In this document: piece by piece, positions 35,976 to 44,657 of the stretch | Layout of the letters: the number at the start of each line of letters is the position of its first letter | Position numbering within the stretch: position 1 is the first letter of the stretch | Source of the DNA: Rossellomorea pakistanensis | GTDB lineage: Bacteria > Bacillota > Bacilli > Bacillales > Bacillaceae_B | Direction: 5' to 3' | Length of the DNA: 64,000 bases | Assembly: GCF_016908495.1 (NCBI RefSeq) | Contig: NZ_JAFBDZ010000001.1 | Coordinates: forward strand, 930,001-994,000 | Translations under genes and position numbers: made by a program | Notes under the pieces: model-generated | Database searches by the model: none | Told to the model about the DNA's origin: nothing | The model's input: the letters and a program-made list of their open reading frames with translations, nothing else

Positions 35976-36089
35976 GCCATTTTTAGGAAATATCCCCTCC
36001 TAAGGATTGAAATCCTAGATTTCGTAAAAGGCTTTTGATTGATGAATATCTTTTACACTTAAACTTATAGAGAAAGCACATAGTCTCAT
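35976..36089 (-). pseudogene. 5' fragment of a VOC (glyoxalase-like) gene
   Basis: GAGGAGG and the ATG at 36089 start MRLCAFSISLSVKDIHQSKA, the typical first strand and helix of VOC proteins. The frame then stops; the next frame gives LGFQSLGGDIS as expected for the family. After that the sequence switches to an AHSA1 remnant. A deletion seems to have joined two unrelated gene pieces. Confidence 0.65.
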
Positions 36090-36340
36090 ATTTCCTCCTC
36101 ATAAAAATTTAATAATTCCGAAATTTTTTCGCATAAATTAATTGTACATCATTACTTTCAAGAACACATCACAGTTTATCCAATTTTTATAAGGTAAAAC
36201 CAAAAAAGGGCGCAATCCTCGCTCGGAAATAATTGGATTTTTTGTAGGTAGGTTAGTTTTTAGGGGAAAATAAATCCATTCCCTTTCACTCCTTAAAATA
36301 AAAAAGGGCATAGGGACTATCCATGTCCCTATGTTCCTTA

Positions 36341-37783
36341 CTATCGATATTTAATCGCAACATTCTTCAGCTGTGTATAATTCTTTAAGGCCACTAGTCC
36401 TTTCTCCCGGCCAAAACCGCTCTTTTTATAGCCTCCGAATGGCATTTGAATGCCTCCACCTGCGCCATAATTATTAATAAATACCTGCCCTGATCGTATT
36501 CGATCAGCCAGCCTGTGAGCCTTCCCTATATCTTGTGTCCAAATTCCTGTAACAAGTCCATAATCTGTACCATTGGCGAGTCGAATGGCCTCTTCTTCGG
36601 ACTCAAAAGAGAATACAGATAAAACTGGTCCAAATATTTCCTCTTGGGCAATGCTACTATCAGGTGATACCCTATCAATAATTGTCGGTCTTACATAATA
36701 GCCATTTTCAAAGCCTGCTATTTCCACACGCTTGCCGCCTGTAACGATCTTTCCTTCCTTTTCAGCTTGCTCCACAAATGCGATCACACGCTCAAACTGG
36801 TTTTTAGATAAAATAGGTCCTAAATCAGTATCTGTTTTTCCTGGCCCTACCTCCAGTTTTTCAAAGCACTCCTTAAGCAATGAGACAAAATGCTCTTTAT
36901 ATGTGGCCTCAACCAATAATCTTGATCCGGCTGAGCATGTTTGCCCGGCATTTTGAATGATTGATTTTGTAACCCATTCGACTGTCTTCGTTTCATCACA
37001 ATCGCTGAACACAATATTTGGAGATTTACCTCCAAGCTCAAGTGTGACAGGGACAACATTTTCTGCAGCTGACTTCATAATTATTTTCCCGGTCTCCACC
37101 GATCCAGTGAATGTAATATGATTCACTTTGGGATGGGATGACAAAGCCTGTCCCGCTTCATGGCCATAACCTGTCACCACATTAAACACACCTTTTGGAA
37201 GAATGGTTTCCTCAAAAAACTCGGCAATCTTCAATGCTGTTAAGGGGGTATCCTCAGCTGTTTTTAAAACAACTGTATTGCCTGTTGCAATTGCTGCAGC
37301 TGTACTTCGTGATGTAATTTGAATCGGATAATTCCATGGAATGATATGGGCTGTTACGCCAATAGGCTCTCTTACTGTAAAATCAAGAACACCATCTTCA
37401 ATTGGAATTGTCTCCCCCATCATCTTATCAGCTGCACCCGCATAAAACTCAAAATAACGGGCAGCCGCTTCGACGTCAGCGTATGCTTGTGACAGTGGTT
37501 TTCCAACATCAGCTGTTTCTAGTTCCGCCAATTCATCCCGATGCTGGCGAATTTTATTTGCTATCTCCTGTAAAATATAGCCTCGCTCATGCGGTTTAAA
37601 TACCCGCCATTCTTCACTCTCAAAGGTAAGAAGGGCAGCTTGGACCGCTTCATCTACATCTTCTTTCAATCCTCTCGGAATGGTTCCAATTACAGATTGA
37701 TCAGCAGGATTATAAAATGAAATGGTTTGTCCGTTTTTGCTTTTGACCCAGTTACCATTAATATACATCTTCAGTTCTTTCAT
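36341..37783 (-). CDS. NAD(P)-dependent aldehyde dehydrogenase
   Basis: A 480-residue aldehyde dehydrogenase similar to the betaine-aldehyde and DhaS types. The catalytic Cys is in NAGQTCSAGSRLL (near residue 285), the general-base Glu in VTLELGGKSPNIVF (near 251) and the cofactor Asn in IIPWNYPIQI (near 154). Full length. It is the last gene of a six-gene operon starting with a DUF997 protein and a sodium symporter, 15 bases after an SDR gene. In that context it probably oxidises an aldehyde intermediate of the imported compound to an acid. Confidence 0.92.
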   Translation of the reverse strand: MKELKMYINGNWVKSKNGQTISFYNPADQSVIGTIPRGLKEDVDEAVQAALLTFESEEWRVFKPHERGYILQEIANKIRQHRDELAELETADVGKPLSQAYADVEAAARYFEFYAGAADKMMGETIPIEDGVLDFTVREPIGVTAHIIPWNYPIQITSRSTAAAIATGNTVVLKTAEDTPLTALKIAEFFEETILPKGVFNVVTGYGHEAGQALSSHPKVNHITFTGSVETGKIIMKSAAENVVPVTLELGGKSPNIVFSDCDETKTVEWVTKSIIQNAGQTCSAGSRLLVEATYKEHFVSLLKECFEKLEVGPGKTDTDLGPILSKNQFERVIAFVEQAEKEGKIVTGGKRVEIAGFENGYYVRPTIIDRVSPDSSIAQEEIFGPVLSVFSFESEEEAIRLANGTDYGLVTGIWTQDIGKAHRLADRIRSGQVFINNYGAGGGIQMPFGGYKKSGFGREKGLVALKNYTQLKNVAIKYR

Positions 37784-37798
37784 GTTATCACCCTTAAG

Positions 37799-38545
37799 TT
37801 AGATTCCTCTTCCACCGTCGACATTCAAGGTTGCTCCGGTGATCATATGTGCTTCATCAGACAGAAGAAAAGCGATTGAATACGCAATATCCGCCGGTTT
37901 TAATAAATTGCCTAACGGAACACTCTGTTTAAAAATCGTATTCTTCACTTCATCGATATTCGCCCCATCTGCAGCAAATTGTTCGAGCATGTTTGTATCA
38001 CATGGTCCAGGGTGGATTGTATTAACACGTATGTGATGATCCGCCAATTCGATCGCTAATGCTCTTGTCAAGCTTTCCGCGCCGCCTTTTGAAGTAATAT
38101 AGGCTTGAAGACCCGGGCGAGGACGTACTGCGGAAATCGACGCTACATTTATGATAGAACCATAGCCTTGTTTTTTCATATATTTAGCCGCTTCTTTACA
38201 CGTTAAAAAAAGAAGTGTTGTATTCACATTTAAAATGCGAGTCCACTCAGCCAAAGAGACATCCTCAATTGGTTTTGCTTTTTGGGCAATGCCTGCAGCG
38301 TTTACCAAGCCACTAATTGAACCAAATTTGGCATTCCCCTCTGCAAAAACTTTCTCAACAAAAGTCTCATCTAGCATGTCGCCTTCAAAGACTGCCAGCT
38401 GTTCACTTTCGAAATCATTAAGCATTTGTGTATTCAAGTCGGTGGCAATGACATTGGCGCCTTTATCTAACAACAGCTTAACAACCGCAAGACCCATGCC
38501 GCCGCCAGCCCCTGTAACGACAATTGATTTATGGTGTAGCCGCAT
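37799..38545 (-). CDS. Short-chain dehydrogenase/reductase
   Basis: A 248-residue classical SDR. The Rossmann motif TGAGGGMGLAVV (residues 11-22), NAAG (near 85), and the catalytic Ser of NVASISAV and Tyr/Lys of YITSKGG are present. It overlaps the IPMDH-type gene upstream by 17 bases and is followed closely by the aldehyde dehydrogenase. This arrangement suggests an alcohol or keto step just before the aldehyde oxidation. The substrate is unknown. Confidence 0.9.
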   Translation of the reverse strand: MRLHHKSIVVTGAGGGMGLAVVKLLLDKGANVIATDLNTQMLNDFESEQLAVFEGDMLDETFVEKVFAEGNAKFGSISGLVNAAGIAQKAKPIEDVSLAEWTRILNVNTTLLFLTCKEAAKYMKKQGYGSIINVASISAVRPRPGLQAYITSKGGAESLTRALAIELADHHIRVNTIHPGPCDTNMLEQFAADGANIDEVKNTIFKQSVPLGNLLKPADIAYSIAFLLSDEAHMITGATLNVDGGRGI

Positions 38546-39629
38546 TTGTATGCCCCTCCCTGATTCGTATCTTCAAATGATTTCTAATCGCTGAACCAAC
38601 TTCCTTTGTTGATGATTTCCCTCCTAAATCTGGGGTGGTGACTCCAGCTGCAATGGAATCTTCGATCGCTTGTAAAATGGAGGTATGTAAGTCGGACCTT
38701 CCCAAATGCTCCACCATTAGCGCCGCTGACCAAATTTGCGCAACTGGATTTGCGATTCCTTTCCCTTTAATATCAGGAGCCGACCCATGAACTGGTTCGA
38801 ACATTGACGGATAATCCCTCGATGGATTAATGTTGGCTGAAGGTGACACTCCCAGCCCTCCGACAACCGCCGAACCCAGATCAGATAAAATATCGCCGAA
38901 TAAATTCGAGGCGACCACAACCTCAAAAGCTTGCGGTTTTTGAACAAAAAAAGCAGCAAGAGCATCAATATAAATCCGTTCCATTTCGATATCAGGATAG
39001 TCACTCGAAACTTCATTGACGACTTCATCCCAGAAATTCATGGAGTGAATGACTGCATTAGACTTTGTTGCACTCGTTACTTTCTTCAGCCCCTTCGAAC
39101 GGGCGTATTCAAACGTGAATTGACTTACTTTTTTAATTCCTTCTCTAGTCATAACCGTATTTTGAATGGCGAGTTCCCTATCTGTTCCTTCATAAAGCCT
39201 TCCGCCGGAATTTGAATATTCACCTTCTGCATTCTCCCGGATAATAGAAAAATCAATCATCTGATTCATATCCTTAAAAGGAGTACGGATGCCCTTCAGC
39301 TGTTTGACAGGCCGATAATTAATGTATTGGTCAAATTTTTTCCGGATCGGCATAATCAACTCCCAAACCGTTACGTGATCTGGAACGCGGGAATCTCCGA
39401 TTGCACCGAACAATATTGCATCAAATGCCTTAAGCCTTTCTAACCCGTCTTCAGGCATCATCCGATTGTGCTCAAGATAATAATCCGAGTTCCAGTGAAA
39501 CGCAGTGACATCACACTGGAATGTCGGATCCACTTCTCCCAGCAAGCTCAGTACCTGTTCCGCTTCCTGCATTACTTCTGGACCGATGCCGTCTCCCGGC
39601 AGGACAGCAATTCTATGTTTACTCATCAT
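38529..39629 (-). CDS. Isocitrate/isopropylmalate/tartrate dehydrogenase family protein
   Basis: A 366-residue beta-decarboxylating dehydrogenase. LPGDGIGPEVM at the N terminus and DALAAFFVQKP with NLFGDILSDLGSAVVGGLG in the second half carry the metal-binding Asp and Lys residues. The pattern is nearest to tartrate/D-malate dehydrogenases (TtuC/DmlA type) rather than LeuB, because no leu genes are near. GAGGG lies 6 bases before two adjacent ATGs. The ATG overlaps the end of the M20 gene by 4 bases. It should oxidise and decarboxylate a 2-hydroxy-dicarboxylate. Confidence 0.88.
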   Translation of the reverse strand: MMSKHRIAVLPGDGIGPEVMQEAEQVLSLLGEVDPTFQCDVTAFHWNSDYYLEHNRMMPEDGLERLKAFDAILFGAIGDSRVPDHVTVWELIMPIRKKFDQYINYRPVKQLKGIRTPFKDMNQMIDFSIIRENAEGEYSNSGGRLYEGTDRELAIQNTVMTREGIKKVSQFTFEYARSKGLKKVTSATKSNAVIHSMNFWDEVVNEVSSDYPDIEMERIYIDALAAFFVQKPQAFEVVVASNLFGDILSDLGSAVVGGLGVSPSANINPSRDYPSMFEPVHGSAPDIKGKGIANPVAQIWSAALMVEHLGRSDLHTSILQAIEDSIAAGVTTPDLGGKSSTKEVGSAIRNHLKIRIREGHTNAATP

Positions 39630-40855
39630 GAAGCACCCTCTTCATTTAAAAAATTCAGAGCAGCCTGGCGGTATATTTCAGTTGTTTCTGCCAATTCATC
39701 AACATCGACATACTCATCAATTTGGTGGGGCACTTCACGGTCACCTGCTCCAATCGTCACGATCGGGACACCTGCAACATGAAGGAACGTCCCATCGGTT
39801 GCACCCGGAACACCGTTATAAACCGGTTCCTTTTTCTGTACAGTTTGAACAGCTTGTGCGACCGCTTTGACAACAGGGTCTTCTTTATCCGTATCAGTCC
39901 AAGGACGATCCTCAATTACTTCAAAATCCGCTTTAAAGTCTGGATCATCTTTTGCTAACCGTTCGAAAATGCTGTAGATTTCCTGTTGTAAGACTTCATG
40001 ACCTTGGCCAGGTACCGTTCGAATATCAAGCGTTGTCATACATTGCTCTGGAATAACATTGATTTGCGCATCCCCTTTTACAGGTGCTTGCAATATTGTC
40101 GGTGTAATACTCGGCCAGCCGAGCGTCGGATGTTTCCCTAAACGCTCTTGCTCACGCTGTTCCAGTTTTTCTAACTCGCATATCACCTTGGCCATGCGCC
40201 AGTTTGGGTTGATTCCACTCCAGGAAATGGCACCATGGGCCATTTTTCCGTACGTTTTTAGAACGACACGCATTGCCCCCCGTTGGTTAATGCACACTTG
40301 GTTTTCTTCAGGTTCACAAATGATAGCTCCATCGACACCATCTGCCCAGCCCTGCTTTATGAAATGCTTAATTCCGATCATCATGCCTTCTTCGTCGCAT
40401 GGAATACATAAAATGATTTTACCGGACCATTCTTCCTGATCCTGCAATAGGGAATGGACCGCGGTAATCATGCAGGCTAAATTACCTTTTGTATCATTTG
40501 TTCCCCTTCCGTACATACGTCCATCGATGATTTCAGCACCGAATGGATCATGCGTCCAAGATGTATGATCCCCCTCTGTTACTACATCTGTATGCCCTTC
40601 AAACAAAAGCGTTTTTCCAGGCTTTCCAGAGTCGACAATGCCGATCACATTCGGACGCCCCGGCTCTACTTCCTCTATATGAACTTCAATCCCGAGATGT
40701 TTTAATTGATCCGCCACAAAATGTGCAACCTTTTCTTCATTGCCACCTCCGACACCCGGGCGGTAAACACTTGGAATCCTCACTAAATCCTGCGTTAACG
40801 AAATAACCTTTTCACGATCTCGAGTAAATCTAGTCTGCGTGTGAGTTTCATTCAT
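39626..40855 (-). CDS. M20 family metallopeptidase/deacylase
   Basis: A 409-residue zinc hydrolase of the ArgE/DapE/CPG2 family. LLFEGHTDVV gives the first metal His and the Asp. GRGTNDTKGNLA carries the bridging Asp. PCDEEGMMIG supplies the catalytic Glu pair. GATDGTFLH near the C terminus is the last His region. The ATG at 40855 lies 4 bases after the symporter stop. The family removes acyl or aminoacyl groups from amides, so the imported solute is probably an N-acyl amino acid or small peptide-like amide. Confidence 0.88.
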   Translation of the reverse strand: MNETHTQTRFTRDREKVISLTQDLVRIPSVYRPGVGGGNEEKVAHFVADQLKHLGIEVHIEEVEPGRPNVIGIVDSGKPGKTLLFEGHTDVVTEGDHTSWTHDPFGAEIIDGRMYGRGTNDTKGNLACMITAVHSLLQDQEEWSGKIILCIPCDEEGMMIGIKHFIKQGWADGVDGAIICEPEENQVCINQRGAMRVVLKTYGKMAHGAISWSGINPNWRMAKVICELEKLEQREQERLGKHPTLGWPSITPTILQAPVKGDAQINVIPEQCMTTLDIRTVPGQGHEVLQQEIYSIFERLAKDDPDFKADFEVIEDRPWTDTDKEDPVVKAVAQAVQTVQKKEPVYNGVPGATDGTFLHVAGVPIVTIGAGDREVPHQIDEYVDVDELAETTEIYRQAALNFLNEEGAS

Positions 40856-40859
40856 TTCT

Positions 40860-42332
40860 TCAAACACTCCTCTCCAGGTTTTCTTGAGCGATATAATCAT
40901 TTACTGTATAAGACTTTGTCATCAAACTCACAGTTATAAAGGCAACAAATGAAAGTATGATCGGAACAACAACATTGTGCATACCAAATAGATTAGGGAA
41001 ATACTGATCAACAATAATGTAAGAAGCTATACCGATTAACATGGATGATAGAGCCCCATACTTGTTGCCTCGTTTCCAATAGAGTCCCAGCACAACCGGC
41101 CAAATGAATGTTGCTTCAAGTCCGCCAAATGCAAATAGATTTAACCAGATTAATAGATCAGGCGGATTCAAGGCCATTAAGAATACTAACACTCCGAGAA
41201 TGGCAGTTACACTAAAGCTTAGCTTTTTAACGGTATCAATGGATGCATCCGGTTTGATGTAATTCAAATAAACGTCCTTTACGACGGCAGAGCTGACAAG
41301 TAAAAGCAAGGAGTCGACCGTAGACATGATTGCGGCCATAGGGGCTGCTAATACGACTCCAACAAGCCAGGCTGGTAACACCTCTTGGGCAATCATCGGC
41401 ATCACTTTGTCCCCTACTTCAATACCTGGTAAAATCGGGCGGGCAAATACACCGATCAAGTGCATATTTAACATGATAAATCCAACAACAATCGTTCCAA
41501 TAATAAGAGCCCGGTGCATGGAACGTGAATTTTTATAAGACATTGCACGAACAGTTACTTGCGGTAAACCGACAACAGCCACCCCTACCAAAATCCAGAA
41601 AGAAGAAACATAGGTTGGACTTAAATCACCAGCTGAGCCATATGGTGTCACCAAGTTTGGGTTCTCCGCAATCAGATCTCCCATAATAGTTGAAATACCT
41701 CCGCCGGCAATGATCGTTGCAATCAGCAGAATCAGGGTACCTCCAAGCATGACAACCCCTTGTACCGCATCCGTCAAAGCGACCGCTCTAAAACCACCGA
41801 TAATAACATAAACAAGAACTGAAACAGCAAATATGAATAGAGCCGTTGTGTAGTTTAACCCTGTTAACGATTCAATTAATCTAGCACCGCCAACCCACTG
41901 AGCAGCCATCGCTGAAAATAAGAAAATGATAATACTTAAAGCAGCCGTTAGCACAACCCACTTGCTCTGATAACGTTCTTTTAAGAAGTCAATTAATGTA
42001 ACAGCATTATATTTCCGGGCCATGATTGCAAACTTTTTACCTAGAATCATCAAGACAAAATACCCTGTTGCAACCTGGGACATTGACAGCAGTACCCATG
42101 CTAACCCTTCGGTATAGGCGACACCAGGACCGCCAATAAAACTACTTGCACTGCCATAAGTAGCAATCATTGTCATCGCTAGTATGAAACCACCAAGCTG
42201 GCGTCCACCTAGGAAATATTCTTGTAAAAATGAGTTCTCTGTAGTTGTTTTTAATGACTTACTTGCCCAAAAACCAATGAAGAAAATAACAATCAGAAAG
42301 GCTATTAACGGTAAAATGACAGACCAATTCAT
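40860..42332 (-). CDS. Sodium:solute symporter (SSS family, PanF-like)
   Basis: A 490-residue SSS transporter with about 13 membrane segments. The core shows TYGSASSFIGGPG (sodium/substrate region of TM1-2), GGFRAVALTDAVQGVVML and AAPMAAIMSTVDSLLLL (sodium site in TM8). It resembles the pantothenate symporter PanF, and the upstream DUF997 gene is the usual partner of PanF. The catabolic neighbours suggest a different substrate. It is translationally coupled to the DUF997 gene by an ATGA overlap. Confidence 0.88.
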   Translation of the reverse strand: MNWSVILPLIAFLIVIFFIGFWASKSLKTTTENSFLQEYFLGGRQLGGFILAMTMIATYGSASSFIGGPGVAYTEGLAWVLLSMSQVATGYFVLMILGKKFAIMARKYNAVTLIDFLKERYQSKWVVLTAALSIIIFLFSAMAAQWVGGARLIESLTGLNYTTALFIFAVSVLVYVIIGGFRAVALTDAVQGVVMLGGTLILLIATIIAGGGISTIMGDLIAENPNLVTPYGSAGDLSPTYVSSFWILVGVAVVGLPQVTVRAMSYKNSRSMHRALIIGTIVVGFIMLNMHLIGVFARPILPGIEVGDKVMPMIAQEVLPAWLVGVVLAAPMAAIMSTVDSLLLLVSSAVVKDVYLNYIKPDASIDTVKKLSFSVTAILGVLVFLMALNPPDLLIWLNLFAFGGLEATFIWPVVLGLYWKRGNKYGALSSMLIGIASYIIVDQYFPNLFGMHNVVVPIILSFVAFITVSLMTKSYTVNDYIAQENLERSV

Positions 42333-42616
42333 GATTGCTCACCTCGATCTTCATCAAAAGGCACATCGACGAACCAAAACTTTACGACAATAATAACAAG
42401 CAGAACCATAATAACAAAGCCCACTACACAGCTGTAAAAGAACCAAGCCGGCAGCCCGAATACATATGAATAATTTTCAGGTGATTCATCACCAAGCCCA
42501 TATGCAAAGGCAAACCACCAAAGAAAGTTAAATAAAGCTAAAGCTACCCCAATCAGCGCTTCCCGGTTTGCAATTTTAAACCGATAATCACGCTTTCCCC
42601 TTAGATCTTTCTCCAA
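42329..42616 (-). CDS. DUF997 (YhdT-type) small membrane protein
   Basis: A 95-residue protein with two membrane segments (FNFLWWFAFAYGLG and FYSCVVGFVIMVLLVIIVV), fitting the YhdT/DUF997 family found next to PanF-like symporters. AAGGAG is 9 bases before the TTG at 42616 but touches the ATG at 42625, so the TTG is preferred. It heads the six-gene operon. It probably assists or stabilises the transporter. Confidence 0.78.
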   Translation of the reverse strand: MEKDLRGKRDYRFKIANREALIGVALALFNFLWWFAFAYGLGDESPENYSYVFGLPAWFFYSCVVGFVIMVLLVIIVVKFWFVDVPFDEDRGEQS

Positions 42617-42800
42617 ATCTCCCATCTCCTTAATTATTAAGTTAAAACTTCAATATTTGAAGCTTTTAAGACCTCGCTTAAAAAATGACTCCTCGCCTAA
42701 GCACATGCAGTTGGATTTATCCAGAATGTTGTGATAGAGAGAAAATGCTCCTAATCTATCATTTTAATTAGTAAAACAATTATGAATTTTTAAATATCAC

Positions 42801-42874
42801 TTTACATTGTAAGCAATTACAATTCATTAGACAAACAATGAGATAAAAAAAGAAATCATTTTACATTGTGTAAA
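42801..42874. promoter_or_regulatory. Two palindromes sharing TTTACATTGT, candidate operators
   Basis: TTTACATTGT occurs at 42801-42810 and again at 42860-42869. The first runs into the perfect palindrome TTGTAAGCAATTACAA (42807-42822). The second is part of the palindrome TTTACA-TTG-TGTAAA (42860-42874). The copies are 59 bases apart. They lie between the divergent DUF997-symporter operon and the HTH-TPR regulator, the usual place for regulator sites. Confidence 0.6.
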
Positions 42875-43048
42875 GTGACAAGGGTTATAAAAAGAGCTTT
42901 TCCTTTTGTAGATTTGATAGAATTTTTCAAAAATACCCCCCCGTCAAATTTAATTATAATCAAAGAAAAAAGAGAGGACTTAAAACCGTTTTTTGTAACT
43001 TTGAGGTTTTTACTTTGGTTAATTCTTTAAAGTATGGAGTGAATGTAC

Positions 43049-44275
43049 ATGTATAAAGGAAAAATTATTAAATTTTATCGCCAGAAAGCTAAATTAACAC
43101 AACAGCAGCTTGGATATGGGATTTGCTCTAATACACATGTCAGTAAAATTGAACGTAGGATGACAGATTATTCTCCAGAGCTCACCTTGCTGCTTTCTAA
43201 ACGGCTTGGAATAAATATTGAAGAGGAGGTAGAGCGATATAAAAATATAAAGAGGCTACTTCATTGTTGGCATGATGCGATGATTAAGCAACGAAATGAA
43301 GATATTGAAACGATTAAAGACAAGCTAGAGAAAGAACCATTAATACAGATCAGTGACTCTCAAATTCTTTATGAACTGCTGAGGGCGAGATATTATCTTC
43401 TACATCATGATCTAAAACAGACTGACAAAATCATAAAAGATATACAAAAGAAACATAAACATTTGCCTCCCTACGAGAGAAACTTACTAAAACATCTTTT
43501 AGGTATTTATTACTTGTCTAGAAAGGATGTGGTAAAAGCATTTACTATTTTAAAAACGATTAACGGTGAGGATTACGACAATGCAGAGTATTATCTAACT
43601 TTAGCTACTGCCTCCCTTGCAGTCAATTCAAAGGTAACGGCTTATTACTATGCAGAAAAATCGTTGCAATTTTTTATTAAAAGCAATAATTTCCTTAAAG
43701 CAATTGATGCAGAAATGATTATGTTAATGACACAGGAAAGTGACGGACACCGTGATTTTCAAAAAAAAGTCGAGCACTATCAAGCTTTAATTCAAACTTC
43801 CGAACTGTGCCATGCACTTGATAAGAAGGCACGGCTGCTTCATAACTTAGCATATGAATACTATAGTAGAAACGAATATGAAGCGGCCAAACGACAATAC
43901 GAACAAGCAATGGTTCTGAAAGAAAAAAAATCAGCCGTATACTTAATCTCCCTGGAAGGGTTCATCCGCAGCTGCCTTGAAGGAAATTTATTATCGAAAA
44001 ATGAATTAGTAAAACATATCCACGAGGGATTATTGATTGCAAGGGAGAGTAATGAATATTTATATACCATCTGTTTCAAGCTTCTTCTCTATTTGATCAA
44101 CAATCATCAGACTCAATATTATAGCTACCTATGCACTAACGCTTTACCGTACTTTAAAAAGTGTGGTTATGTAACGTTAGTACAGCGATATGAAAAAGAA
44201 CTCTTCCATTATTATTTAAAAACCGACGAAACCGATAAAGCTCTTGAACTGGCAACAAGAGTAATAATGGATTAA
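43049..44275 (+). CDS. HTH-TPR transcriptional regulator (RNPP/Rgg-like)
   Basis: A 408-residue regulator. An N-terminal Cro/C1-type HTH (residues 3-60: KAKLTQQQLGYGICSNTHVS) is followed by a long all-helical TPR region (about 80-400; YYLTLATASLAVNSKVTAYYY, YEYYSRNEYEAAKRQYEQA). The layout and length resemble NprR, PlcR and related peptide-sensing regulators. No obvious secreted propeptide gene follows it on the same strand. GGAG is 9 bases before the ATG at 43049. It is divergent from the 36-42 kb catabolic operon, which is its most likely target. A secreted protease gene lies on its other side. Confidence 0.8.
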   Translation: MYKGKIIKFYRQKAKLTQQQLGYGICSNTHVSKIERRMTDYSPELTLLLSKRLGINIEEEVERYKNIKRLLHCWHDAMIKQRNEDIETIKDKLEKEPLIQISDSQILYELLRARYYLLHHDLKQTDKIIKDIQKKHKHLPPYERNLLKHLLGIYYLSRKDVVKAFTILKTINGEDYDNAEYYLTLATASLAVNSKVTAYYYAEKSLQFFIKSNNFLKAIDAEMIMLMTQESDGHRDFQKKVEHYQALIQTSELCHALDKKARLLHNLAYEYYSRNEYEAAKRQYEQAMVLKEKKSAVYLISLEGFIRSCLEGNLLSKNELVKHIHEGLLIARESNEYLYTICFKLLLYLINNHQTQYYSYLCTNALPYFKKCGYVTLVQRYEKELFHYYLKTDETDKALELATRVIMD

Positions 44276-44455
44276 ATGGATAAGGGTTACGTATAAACTA
44301 AAAGGAAAATTGGACTATTCTGTTTGAATTGTTTCAGCTCCAATTCTTGATTTTGTTCGTATCGTATGGAGCACCTTTATTATCTTTATAAAGTTTCAAT
44401 GATTTGAATATCTTCAGAGTCATATTAAGCAGAAAAGATCTTGGTTAGTCGTTCT

Positions 44456-44570
44456 TCAAATCATGTTAAAGCCTTCGTTTCCATTTGACATTCCGTCTAA
44501 CTCCTTCTTATGGCTCACGCAAAATTGTACATAACAAGGTACAATTCTTTTTCATGGAAAAACCCTCCTA
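44456..44570 (-). other. Two tiny reading frames with strong ribosome sites and a hairpin
   Basis: On the minus strand AGGAGGG precedes an ATG at 44555 that starts the 15-codon frame MKKNCTLLCTILREP. AAGGAG precedes an ATG at 44491 that starts MSNGNEGFNMI. AATTGTAC and GTACAATT (44523-44546) form an inverted repeat inside the first frame, which on the plus strand is followed by CTTTTT and could end the regulator transcript. The rest of 44276-44657 shows no gene. It may be a leader peptide pair, a structured RNA or debris. Confidence 0.35.
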
Positions 44571-44657
44571 TTTGTTCTATTGAATCATGGAGATTCATTT
44601 AAACGTCCTTTCCCAAAAAACGCCAGGAATATCATCCTGGCATTTTTGGTGTTTTTG

